Positions 12,165 through 21,885 of a stretch of 64,000 nt of DNA are shown piece after piece; the first letter of the stretch is position 1, and every line of letters begins with the position of its first letter. The DNA is taken from assembly GCA_947623455.1 (NCBI GenBank), contig OX392538.1, positions 37,060,001 through 37,124,000 of the forward strand, read 5' to 3'. The position numbers were made by a program, and so were the translations under genes. The DNA is from Mimachlamys varia. Taxonomy: Eukaryota; Mollusca; Bivalvia; Pectinida; Pectinidae. Below the pieces are notes generated by a model, which was given only the letters and a program-made list of their open reading frames with translations, did no database searches and was not told the DNA's origin.

Positions 12165-12170
12165 CTAAAA
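12162..12170 (-). promoter_or_regulatory. In-frame UAG junction between ORF1 and ORF2
   Basis: The element reads ...GGTGATTTTTAGGGATGCCTAGG. The ORF1 stop TAG (12167-12165) is followed directly by GGA TGC, the first ORF2 codons, in the same frame. An ATG overlaps this point (TAGGGATG) but lies one base out of frame and closes after 15 codons. This is the layout expected for programmed readthrough, although other recoding or reinitiation is possible. Confidence 0.7.
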
Positions 12171-13556
12171 ATCACCGTAATGCATTTGATTCGAACGCTG
12201 ATTGACATTTGAGTAATGGCAATTGTTTCTGTTTTCAAACCCAGATCTGTTTCCAGGTTCTCTCGAATGTATATCCTTTGTGGACGCCACGTGTATTCCC
12301 CGTTTACTGTTGAGATCCCACCTTCTATCGTGTACGCGTGTCCCACTCGCGTGCTGACCTTGTCGATACCTCACCTGAGTAGGCGTACTATCACCAGAGC
12401 GTGTCGGACTGTTTCGGTCACGTGCACGTAATTCCGATCGCTCACCTGTAATCCCAGCGTATGTGTTCCTCGTGCCTCTGTTATTATCGGGGTCGTAGTA
12501 TTTTCTCTCACTTCGTAATTTTCTGAGCGCGTGTTCTATTTTTAACTCGGCCCGGTCTTTATCATTGTCTATGTATACATTTCTATATTTGTTGTTATTT
12601 CGTAGCGATTTTTTTGCATTCATCAGTCTTTTCTTGCTGTCTATTGTACTTACTGTCGCGATTATCACGCCTGGGTATTTACCATTTAATTGTTTGCGTT
12701 CCACGTGTGTGAAATCTATATCCTTTAGTTTGAGTCCATCTCGTATGAGCGTGTTGACGTTGTGTTTTGTTATTTCATTGTTCACGTCTCGCTTTTCGTT
12801 GTCAGTTTCTTGCAGATTTTTTATTACTATATTATGTTGTCTGTCGATGTGTTGTTCGTCCCTCCTACAAGTGTTCTGTTCACACACGTGTGCGTTTGTG
12901 ATATCAACACGTTTGTTTACAAGCGATATTTCTTTTTCCATCGACCTTTTTAGTCCCATAATTCTCTTATCAAATTCAGTTCTGACTTTTTCAACCTCAT
13001 CTCCGACTATTTCAGTTACTTTAGGTACAAGTTTGCCGACAATTTCTTTTTCCAGTCTTTCCTCTAGAGAATTTAACCTTTCACTTATTGTAATGCCCAT
13101 ACTGTCTATTTTCTCTGTCAATTTGTGAATTGCACTGTCAAGTGACGTGACACTTTCATCCCGATTTTGTTTATTCTTTTTCACATCGGTCTGTTTTACC
13201 GTCGTTCGTTTTGTTCTTCCTACACTTTTCCCTACTTTGGTAGTTTTTAGTCTCTTTGTGTGAACAGGACTCACTCGACATTCACCGGTACCGCCATTAC
13301 TGTCCCCACTCAACCTACGTTTACGATCTGAGGAACCAGGGGTGGCTAGGACAGACACTGGTACTGATTCCAGTGTTGTGATATGATTGTGGTCCTCCAT
13401 TGATACTTTTTTATATTGTCTTTCATCATTCACTATCGCAGTGACATTGTTGGAGGTCGCACTCGTACATGTAATGGTGGACTTGGGTTCACTGGAGTTT
13501 GGGGGTCCGTGCATTTGGACATGGACTTGAACTTGGGCAGGGGGTTCTGGGTCCAT
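12165..13556 (-). CDS. LINE ORF1: coiled-coil RNA-binding protein
   Basis: 463 residues from the ATG at 13556, chosen because its context (GTGAAAATGGAC) is good; the open frame extends upstream only through a GTG. ORF1 proteins of this kind coat the element RNA and act as nucleic-acid chaperones. Residues 1-135 are polar and basic, with KRR and KKNK clusters that could serve as nuclear signals. Residues about 137-225 form heptad-rich coiled coil (ISERLNSLEERLEKEIV, FDKRIMGLKRSMEKEISLV). Residues about 241-330 resemble the RRM of L1-type ORF1 proteins (HNIVIKNLQETDNEKRD, then PGVIIATVSTIDSKKRLMNA). The basic tail, rich in Arg, Ser and Asn, ends MHYGDF at the UAG. No CCHC knuckle is present. 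Family resemblance is by architecture, not by a search. Confidence 0.88.
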   Translation of the reverse strand: MDPEPPAQVQVHVQMHGPPNSSEPKSTITCTSATSNNVTAIVNDERQYKKVSMEDHNHITTLESVPVSVLATPGSSDRKRRLSGDSNGGTGECRVSPVHTKRLKTTKVGKSVGRTKRTTVKQTDVKKNKQNRDESVTSLDSAIHKLTEKIDSMGITISERLNSLEERLEKEIVGKLVPKVTEIVGDEVEKVRTEFDKRIMGLKRSMEKEISLVNKRVDITNAHVCEQNTCRRDEQHIDRQHNIVIKNLQETDNEKRDVNNEITKHNVNTLIRDGLKLKDIDFTHVERKQLNGKYPGVIIATVSTIDSKKRLMNAKKSLRNNNKYRNVYIDNDKDRAELKIEHALRKLRSERKYYDPDNNRGTRNTYAGITGERSELRARDRNSPTRSGDSTPTQVRYRQGQHASGTRVHDRRWDLNSKRGIHVASTKDIHSREPGNRSGFENRNNCHYSNVNQRSNQMHYGDF

Positions 13557-13706
13557 TTTCACTTTACCAAATCGACAAAATACTTGCCCAACAAGATGAG
13601 TCACGGTCTCGTCCTTCAGAAATCACTTTTATATCAGTGTTTGGAAATATCTTCAAATTTCTTCAGAGAGTGTTCATAAACACGTCAGCCATACGCCACG
13701 CACCCC
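13557..13706 (-). other. LINE 5' untranslated region
   Basis: About 150 bp between the element 5' end (GGGGGTGCGTGG on the minus strand) and the ORF1 ATG. The boundary is set by resumption of the satellite at 13707. The G-rich start suggests a complete rather than 5'-truncated copy. Internal promoter motifs were not identified. Confidence 0.65.
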
Positions 13707-14013
13707 CATGTACACGTATCTACCTGACACCTACTACACATACCTACACACATGTACACGTATCTACCTGACACCTACTACACATACATACATGCATGTA
13801 CACGTATCTACCTGACACCTACTACACATACATACACGCATGTACACATGTACACGTATCTACCTGACACCTACTACACATACCTACACACATGTACACG
13901 TATCTACCTGACACCTTCTACACATACATACACACATGTGCACGTATCTACCTGACACCTACTACACATACCTACACACATGTACACGTATCTACCTGAC
14001 ACCTACTACACAT
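13707..14013. repeat. 44/52-bp satellite, right part beyond the LINE
   Basis: About seven further monomers of the same satellite as 4643-8434, mostly 44-bp forms with a CATACCTACACACATG variant. The array fades at about 14,013 (CTACTACACATGAATTAAC). It shows that the LINE split a pre-existing array close to its right end. Confidence 0.92.
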
Positions 14014-14885
14014 GAATTAACACATGGAACCTACTACACTATGCCACGGTATTCTACAAACGAAAGAAAGATATTTAGGTAATATTTAACACCACTTTAG
14101 ATATTTTTAAGAGGCTTGAAGGCGAAGGAATTCACTTGTAAAAAATGACAAAAAACAGAATGCGTCTTCATGTGAACACGTGCTCAATTGTTAACAATTG
14201 AACCCCTCTACATCATCTCTCATACACCTGCATCTCACTTCATACTTGTTACAAACACGCTTCATTTCTGCTTCAGCGTGAAAAACACGTGTATCTCACT
14301 ACACAATCGAAACGTACATTTCTCAACTCGCACTGCCTTAAATCACAAATGCATCTCACTACATGGTAACACATACCACAATTGTTTGAGTTTCTGTTAG
14401 TAAATAAAACATATGTATATTACATAATGTTATGGAAGTATATCACCCTTTTTAATCAATCTGATTAAAATACAGATCCTTGTTCTCACTCCGCTTTACA
14501 AAAAATTGACAACATCCCATATGAGGTCACGTTCAGATGACATTTTTCGCCTCTTTACTTAACACTAAATTATTTTTCAATAACCTGTCATCTTATAGCA
14601 AGTCATTTCGTCACATTATTCCACATGAACTTTTTGGTGACGAAATGATTAAACGGACAAATGCGATTATGCAAGCTTTGTCACCTCAAAATTTCATTGT
14701 AAAGATTCTGACAGTAGTAACTTGATTGGCTAATGCAAAAGGTCATCGGGGCATGACCCCCTATGGGATTTTCTCAGACCGAAGTTTACGGAACGGCGTG
14801 GAGATTTAGATATGATTTTAATCAGATTGCTTTTTAAGCAGCCCGCCATGGCCTACATCAAACTATCAACACGTATACATGATAA
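14014..14885. other. No gene recognised
   Basis: AT-rich sequence with loose repeats of a TGCATCTCACTACAT type between about 14,210 and 14,370. Short frames at 14188-14400 and 14537-14725 have no motif. Confidence 0.5.
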
Positions 14886-14917
14886 CTTGAAACCTGTTTC
14901 ACATTTTGTTTGTTATG
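14886..14917 (+). repeat. Left copy of a 32-bp direct repeat flanking a LINE stub
   Basis: Starts CTTGAAACCTGTTTCA and ends TTTTGTTTGTTATG. It matches 15358-15389 with two differences in 32 bp. The 440 bp between the two copies contain the LINE 3' stub. Confidence 0.7.
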
Positions 14918-15220
14918 GTTAACATTACAAACACGACGGCTGCAAACACGACTAATATTCTTCTACAAAATAGTGCACCAAACAGTAGCCGTCGACCATA
15001 CATCTATCCTCACCCCAGCAGATCCCAGAACCAGACACGCACATACACACACTTTCAAACAAATCATCTCTGCTACGAAGGATACTTATACAAATACTTA
15101 TTTTCCCCACATACAATAACAGAGTGGAATCTCTTTCATGTAGCAGCAGTACATTGCACTACACTCGAGGACTTCAAGGCACATATGCCCTACGTAGCCC
15201 TTGAAGCCCTCATCAACTGA
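14918..15220 (+). pseudogene. 3' stub of a second LINE (ORF2 C-terminus), frameshifted
   Basis: Two plus-strand frames together give the typical end of a LINE ORF2 protein. The first gives LIFFYKIVHQTVAVDHTSI then LTPADPRTRHAHTHTFKQI. About 15,050-15,070 the similarity moves to the neighbouring frame: LYKYLFSPHTITEWNLFH, then TTLEDFKAHM before the stop at 15220. The pattern 'YKYSFFPRTI..WN..' followed by a Leu/Phe-rich helix is widespread at LINE ORF2 ends. One frameshift and complete loss of upstream domains mark a dead 5'-truncated copy. It belongs to a different family from the LINE at 8435-13706, whose C-terminus carries a CCHC motif instead. Confidence 0.65.
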
Positions 15221-15357
15221 ACACCATACCAACTGTAACTAACTTTTCTCACGCCACTGTGTCTACAGCATATACATGTGCATTATTTCCTAGATTCTAC
15301 CAAATCCATAAGTATATAATTTCGAGATTTTCTAATTACCAACAAAATATATATTAC

Positions 15358-15389
15358 CTTGAAACCTGTTTCAGTTTTTGTTTGTTATG
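15358..15389 (+). repeat. Right copy of the 32-bp direct repeat
   Basis: Matches 14886-14917 at 30 of 32 bases. It may be an unusually long target-site duplication of the LINE stub or part of an older duplication. Confidence 0.65.
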
Positions 15390-17070
15390 AAAGGATCAAT
15401 TGCGCGAGACTCCATCAAAGCTCTACGTTGTTATGCAATATGATTTTAATTGTCGATAGAGTTTCTGTGTAAAAGCAAACATCTCAACACCTGTCTGGAG
15501 TCAGCATTTTTATTGGATGCACACGATAATGTATTACTGACATTAAAAGCTTTAAAAGGGTGCCGCATTTTTGCAAACATTTAGATTAAATATATAAGGA
15601 GTGTACCTCATTTTGACTGCGTATACGGTAGTATGCCCGCAATTGGCAACGAACATATTCTATGGTGCGTGGTTACTAAGATAATATAGTTCCATTGGAT
15701 TTCATCAATATATTGGTTAATTTAGAAAATGCACTGCGAACAACAGTATTTTTCTTCATAACAGCATATGTAAATTTGGTATTAAATAATATTTCTAGCA
15801 TGTCGAATTTATTTCTTTATTTATAACGGTCGTTATGTACTCGCATTGACACAGTGATCTGGTTGTGACGCGGTCCGACGTCAGACGTCACAACTGCAGG
15901 GCGCCGCCATGTTTGCGTTACCGTCAAAGAATTTCGAATGCGCATCATAACGAATCAAAGGTTTGCTAGAAACTATTTATTGTTTAATCACAGGAAATTG
16001 ATTCCATATATGTTCCATGTTTCAAAATCTTGTAGGAACCAAACAATGGCCGACAACGAATACTTATTTTTCTGAAGCGTGAACGACGCCATATTTGAAC
16101 AAATATCAATCCGCCGAGCCTTTTTTCACTGCGTATACGCTAATATATTCGCAGTTAGAGTTTACTAAGTACAAGAAGGGTAAGGTGTAAATATATGTGA
16201 TATGAATAACTTAAATCTAGCCTGTGTTCACAGAGGTATGACGGAGAAATTATCTTCGTGCACGACAGTTAAATCCTTCCCCACTACGTTTTACATAATC
16301 AAAGCTGCATGTATTTCGATGAGTCATCTCTAATTCAGATTTAACATTAAAGCTGTATTACTCAAAATGGTTATTTTACAAACTAATTTGAAAACATCGA
16401 AAACTAAAAATTTTACCTGCTTTGAAAATTAAGTTTGAAAATTAAGTTGCCGAACAAAAAAATCCTAATCAAGATTATCACGTTACAAAAATTACAGTGT
16501 GTATTTTAGTATAATATTCTTAATAAATGTGAATCTACAATATCTTAGCCTGTGTTACGTTCTACTAGTACCCCATCGGTTCTTCTTATGTAAACACATA
16601 TATTCATAATCATGTCGATGTTTGATGTTCAATAATCATGAGTCAAAGTCCCGATTTTTCGAAGTTTTCACGACGGTCCCGCAAAGCTCGAAACATCGAA
16701 GTTTGATTTACATTGAAAGATTTAAAAGTGTGCAGCATTTATATAAACATTTAGATTTAATATATATGATATGAACTTTAGCGACGTAAAAGAAATCTGG
16801 CATGAGTTCGCGGAGGTATAACGCATAAATTATCTTTGTGCGCGACAGCCAAATCCTTTCCCACTACGTTTTATATGATCAAAGCTACATATATTTAGAT
16901 GAGTCTTTATAATTCAAATTAAACATTAAAGCTGTGTTACTCACAATGCTTTTGTTTTATAAACTACATTTTACTGCTCAAATATGTCAATACTTCACAA
17001 ACACGGTAATTTCTTTTTTATATTTAACAAAGTCTACTGGGTTTGATACCAAAGATGTGTTTATTCAAAT
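15390..17070. repeat. Diverged copies of the array-associated module
   Basis: No gene. 15,494-15,600 resembles 23,711-23,812 (CTGGAG..AGCATTT..TATT, then GGATGCACAC). Segments at about 16,195-16,385 and 16,760-16,985 both resemble the 3' part of modules A to D: GATATGAATAACTTAA, then AAATCCTTCCCCACTACG, then ATTAAAGCTGT. They are older relatives of the modules further right. At 15,875-15,890 two GACGTC sites lie close together (GACGTCAGACGTCAC); this could be a cAMP-response-like site, but no gene is seen next to it. Confidence 0.55.
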
Positions 17071-17763
17071 GCCAATGGTTGTGACCAGGTATCTCAGTGA
17101 TCTATAGTAAGTGTTTGTGACCAGATATCTCAGTGATATCTGTAGTAAGTGTGCATGACTAGGAATCTCAGTGATCTATAGTAAGTGTTCATGACTAAGA
17201 ATCTCAGGGATCTATAGTAAGTGTTTGTGACCAGGTATCTCAGGGATCTATAGTAAGTGTGCATGACCAGGTATCTCAGTGATATATAGTAACTGTTCAT
17301 GACTAAGTATCTCAGTGATCTATAGTAAGTGTTTGTGAATAGGAATCTCAGTGATAACTGTTTGTGACCGGGTATCTCAGTGATATCTGTAGTAAATGTT
17401 CATGACTAGGAATCTCAGTGATATAAAGTAAGTGTTTGTGACCAGTTATCTCAGGGATCTATAGTAAGTGTGCATGACCAGGTATCTCAGTGATATATAG
17501 TAACTGTTCATGACTATCTCAGTGATCTATAGTAAGTGTTTGTGAATAGGAATCCCAGTGATAACTGTTTGTGACCGGGTATCTCAGTGATATATGTAGT
17601 AAGTGTTCATGACTAGGAATCTCAGTCATCTATAGTGAGTGTTTGTGACTAGGAATCTCAGTGATCTATAGTTAGTGTTCGTGAATAGGAATCTCAGTGT
17701 TATCTATAGTTAGTGTTCATGACTAGGAATCTCAGTGATCTATAGAAAGTGTTCATGAATAGG
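17071..17763 (+). repeat. Diverged 36-bp minisatellite, old block
   Basis: About 19 monomers of a variant type (TGTTTGTGACTAGGAATCTC, then AGTGATCTATAGTAAG). They are clearly related to the main 36-bp array but carry many substitutions and length changes. The block directly abuts module A. Confidence 0.85.
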
Positions 17764-17834
17764 AGTCAAGTGAACCTCGCGCAAATGAAGTTTACTGCGA
17801 AACAATGTACCATTTGCACGAGTTTCACTTGACT
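17764..17834. repeat. Hairpin at the start of module A
   Basis: Arms 17764-17787 (AGTCAAGTGAACCTCGCG...) and 17811-17834 pair at 22 of 24 positions around a 23-base loop. The same structure occurs in copies B and C. Confidence 0.85.
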
Positions 17835-18831
17835 TCATCAGCCGGTGCAAGCAACAACATGGACAATCAATATTTATATTAACGTTAACTATTTTAAATT
17901 TCCCGCCATTCGCATGTTTTATAAGTTGCCGGTGCCACACGTTGCTCCGATTTTGTTACATTTAACAGCAACAGAAAAAATGTAGCCCAGAGACAAGATG
18001 TTTATTTGTTTATTTTTTTTATGTGCTTTAATCGTACCTCTCAAACTTTTATTTTCATGACGAATCGATTGAAATATCTTTCCAGTTTTTCCAGAAAAAA
18101 ATGCCACTCTAATCCAAACTCCTCTGAAGGATAAAATTATTCTTGGTTAAGGTCCAAAAACTACGCCGTGAATGTAACAAATTCTCTGGCTCCTATGAGC
18201 AAGGTAGGTTATGTAGTTTCGTGAACAGGTTTCGTCTGTCAAATAATAGAATCTAACGTATGTAACTGCTTGAAAGAGAAAGGATTTCTGTGACTAATCT
18301 CAAACTTTTATTTTTGTATCGGACATGAAATAAAATCACGAAATCTGACTGACGGGCATTTGGTCCCATTTGCATTTCGCATGATCATCGAGGGAACCTT
18401 TGAGGAATATTTAGGACCAATATATCTTGCTTTCGGAAATGTCAGCATTTCGTCAGAAGAAGTATTATTAAAGCTATCTAGCTGCGGAATGATACCGGCA
18501 TGTAAACACCGGTTGTAAACAAAGTAAATGTATTTCTTCGCCAGGAACGAAAAAGCGCGTGACAAACTTACTAAATGATTAGAGTTTACAAGTTTCATTG
18601 AGACGGTGAGGAGTAAAAATGTAAACATACATGATATGAATAACTTAAGCGCCGTCAAAGAAATCTGGCAAGTGTTTACAAAGGCATGTAAATTATCTAC
18701 TAACAATACAGCTAAATCCTCCCCAACTGCGTTTTATTTAATCAAAGCCGCATGTATTTCGATGAGACAGCTATGCATTCAAATATAACATTAAAGCTGT
18801 GCAACTTTTGTCGCTTTTTAAACTACATTTT
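17764..18831 (+). repeat. Array-associated module, copy A
   Basis: Starts with an inverted-repeat hairpin (17764-17834) and ends at AAACTACATTT just before the 36-bp array. Across about 1 kb it is nearly identical to copy B, except that it lacks roughly 66 bp present in B (about 20,953-21,020). The minus-strand frame at 18308-18706 and other short frames show no family motif, and they are not kept open in all copies, so the module is treated as non-coding. Confidence 0.85.
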
Positions 18832-20753
18832 TGTTTGTGACCAGATATCTCAATGTACTAGAAAGTGTTTGTGACCAGGTATCTCAATGTTCTATAGCAA
18901 GTGTTTGTGACCAGGTATCTCAATGTTCTATAGCAAGTGTTTGTGACCAGGTATCTCAATGTAGTAAAGTAAGTGTTTGTGACCAGATATCTCAATGTAC
19001 TATAGCAAGTCTTTGTGACCAGATATCTCAATGTACTATAGCAAGTGTTTTTGACCAGATATCTCAATGTTCTATAGCAAGTGTTTGTGACCAGGTATCT
19101 CAATGTACTGTAGTAAGTGTTTGTGACCAGGTATCTCAATGTTCTATAGTAAGTGTTTGTGACCAGGTATCTCAATGTACTATAGCAAGTGTTTGTGACC
19201 AGGTATCTCAATGTTCCATAGTAAGTGTTTGTGACCAGGTATCTCAATGTTCTATAGTAAGTTTTTGTGACCAGGTATCTCAATGTTCTATAGTAAGTGT
19301 TTGTGACCAGGTATCTCAATGTTCTATAGTAAGTGTTTGTGACCAGGTATCTCAATGTTCTATAGTAAGTGTTTGTGACCAGGTATCTCAATGTTCTATA
19401 GTAAGTGTTTGTGACCAGGTATCTCAATGTTCTATAGTAAGTGTTTGTGACCAGGTATCTTAGTGGTCTAAAGTAAGTGTTTGTGACCAGGTATCTCAAT
19501 GTACTATAGTAAGTGTTTGTGACCAGGTATCTCAATGTACTATAGTAAGTATTTGTGACCAGGTATCTCAATGTTTTATAGTAAGTGTTTGTGACCAGGT
19601 ATCTCAATGTACTGCAGTAAGTGTTTGTGACCAGATATCTCAATGTACTATAGCAAGTTTTTGTGACCAGGTATCTCAATGTTCTATAGCAAGTGTTTGT
19701 GACCAGGTATCTCAATGTTCTATAGCAAGTGTTTGTGACCAGATATCTCAATGTACTATAGAAAGTGTTTGTGACCAGGTATCTCAATGTTCTATAGCAA
19801 GTGTTTGTGACCAGGTATCTCAATGTTCTATAGCAAGTGTTTGTGACCAGATATCTCAATGTTCCATAGCAAGTGTTTGTGACCAGATATCTCAATGTAC
19901 TATAGAAAGTGTTTGTGACCAGATATCTCAATGTAGTAAAGTAAGTGTTTGTGACCAGATATCTCAATGTACTATAGAAAGTGTTTGTGAACAGGTATCT
20001 CAATGTTCTATAGCAAGTGTTTGTGACCAGATATTTCAATGTTCTATAGCAAGTGTTTGTGACCAGATATCTCAATGTACTATAGAAAGTGTTTGTGACC
20101 AGGTATCTCAATGTTCTATAGTAAGTGTTTGTGACCAGATATCTCAATGTACTATAGCAAGTCTTTGTGACCAGGTATCTCAATGTAGTAAAGTAAGTGT
20201 TTGTGACCAGGTATCTCAATGTTCTATAGTAAGTGTTTGTGACCAGGTATCTCAATGTTCTATAGTAAGTGTTTGTGACCAGGTATCTCAATGTTCTATA
20301 GTAAGTGTTTGTGACCAGGTATCTCAATGTTCTATAGCAAGTGTTTGTGACCAGGTATCTTAATGGTCTAAAGTAAGTGTTTGTGACCAGGTATCTCAAT
20401 GTTCTATAGTAAGTGTTTGTGACCAGGTATCTTAGTGGTCTAAAGTAAGTGTTTGTGACCAGGTATCTCAATGTACTATAGTAAGTGTTTGTGACCAGGT
20501 ATCTCAATGTTCTATAGTAAGTGTTTGTGACCAGGTATCTCAATGTTCTATAGCAAGTGTTTGTGACCAGATATCTCAATGTAGTAAAGTAAGTGTTTGT
20601 GACCAGATATCTCAGTGGTCTACAGTAAGTGTTTGTGACCAGGTATTTCAGTGATCTATAGTTAGTGTTCGTGAATAGGAATCTCAGTGTTATCTATAGT
20701 TAGTGTTCATGACTAGGAATCTCAGTGATCTATAGAAAGTGTTCATGAATAGG
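18832..20753 (+). repeat. 36-bp minisatellite array between modules A and B
   Basis: About 53 monomers of the 36-bp unit, with more sequence variety than the main array (TTCTATAGCAAG, AGTAAAGTAAG and GGTCTAAAGTAAG variants). From about 20,650 the diverged old type resumes and runs into module B. The 573-codon minus frame and 210-codon plus frame here come from the 36-bp period; no function is claimed. Confidence 0.93.
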
Positions 20754-21885
20754 AGTCAAGTGAACCTCGCGCAAATGAAGTTTACTGCGAAACAATGTAC
20801 CATTTGCACGAGTTTCACTTGACTTCATCAGCCGGTGCAAGCAACAACATGGACAATCAATATTTATATTAACGTTAACTATTTTAAATTTCCCGCCATT
20901 CGCATGTTTTATAAGTTGCCGGTGCCACACGTTGCTCCGATTTTGTTACATTTATTGCACACTTATCGTCACGTATATACATACGCAGAATAGCCGATAG
21001 CTAGCTTCATTCATCACTAAGCAACAGAAAAAATGTAGCCCAGAGACAAGATGTTTATTTGTTTATTTTTTTTTATGTGCTTTAATCGTACCTCTCAAAC
21101 TTTTATTTTCATTACGAATCGATTGAAATATCTTTCCAGTTTTTCCAGAAAAAAATGCCACTCTAATCCAAACTCCTCTGAAGGATAAAATTATTCTTGG
21201 TTAAGGTCCAAAAACTACGCCGTGAATGTAACAAATTACCTGGCTCCTATGAGCAAGGTAGGTTATGTAGTTTCGTGAACAGGTTTCGTCTGTCAAATAA
21301 TAGAATCTAACGTATGTAACTGCTTGAAAGAGAAAGGATTTCTGTGACTAATCTCAAACTTTTATTTTTGTATCGGACATGAAATAAAATCACGAAATCT
21401 GACTGACGGGCATTTGGTACCATTTGCATTTCGCATGATCATCGAGGGAACCTTTGAGGAATATTTAGGACCAATATATCTTGCTTTCGGAAATGTCAGC
21501 ATTTCGTCAGAAGAAGTATTATTAAAGCTATCTAGCTGCGGAATGATACCGGCATGTAAACACCGGTTGTAAACAAAGTAAATGTATTACTTCGCCAGGA
21601 ACGAAAAAGCGCGTGACAAACTTACTAAATGATTAGAGTTTACAAGGTTCATTGAGACGGTGAGGAGTAAAAATGTAAACATACATGATATGAATAACTT
21701 AAGCGCCGTCAAAGAAATCTGGCAAGTGTTTACAAAGGCATGTAAATTATCTACTAACAATACAGCTAAATCCTCCCCAACTGCGTTTTATTTAATCAAA
21801 GCCGCATGTATTTCGATGAGACAGCTATGCATTCAAATATAACATTAAAGCTGTGCAACTTTTGTCGCTTTTTAAACTACATTTT
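20754..21885 (+). repeat. Array-associated module, copy B
   Basis: Near-identical partner of copy A, offset by 2,990 bp at its start, with the hairpin arms at 20754-20777 and 20801-20824. It contains about 66 bp (TGCACACTTATCGTCACG...) that A lacks and C shares, so A has a deletion. The flanking diverged monomers are duplicated too. The duplicated unit is therefore array plus module. Confidence 0.88.

Larger units (their letters stand above)
8435..13706 (-). mobile_element. Near-intact two-ORF LINE (non-LTR retrotransposon)
   Basis: On the minus strand the element runs from about 13706 (5') to 8435 (3'). It has a short 5' leader (~150 bp), ORF1 (13556-12165), ORF2 (12164-8634), a 3' untranslated region (8633-8457) and a tetranucleotide tail (8456-8435). 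Satellite continues on both sides in register: ...TACACACA at 8427-8434 and CATGTACACG from 13707. At most a 2-bp duplication (CA) is visible and there is no target deletion. Both frames are undamaged apart from the UAG that separates them, so the insertion is young. APE-type endonuclease, reverse transcriptase, a C-terminal CCHC motif and a short-repeat 3' tail suggest the CR1/L2/I-like part of LINE diversity. The clade is not proven. Confidence 0.95.

Noticed and set aside
9052..13128. Plus-strand frames inside the LINE, up to 187 codons
   Set aside because: They are antisense to strongly supported LINE ORFs and show no motifs.
14186..14210. GTTAACAATTG inverted sequences as a transposon end
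   Set aside because: Too short and without a partner or target duplication.
15865..15910. Two GACGTC sites and a GGCGCCGCCATG start-like context as a promoter with a start codon
   Set aside because: No open frame of useful length or splice donor follows, so there is no gene to attach it to.
18308..18706. 132-codon minus-strand frame in module A
   Set aside because: Partly hydrophobic but without a family, and the frame is not preserved in module copies B, C and D.
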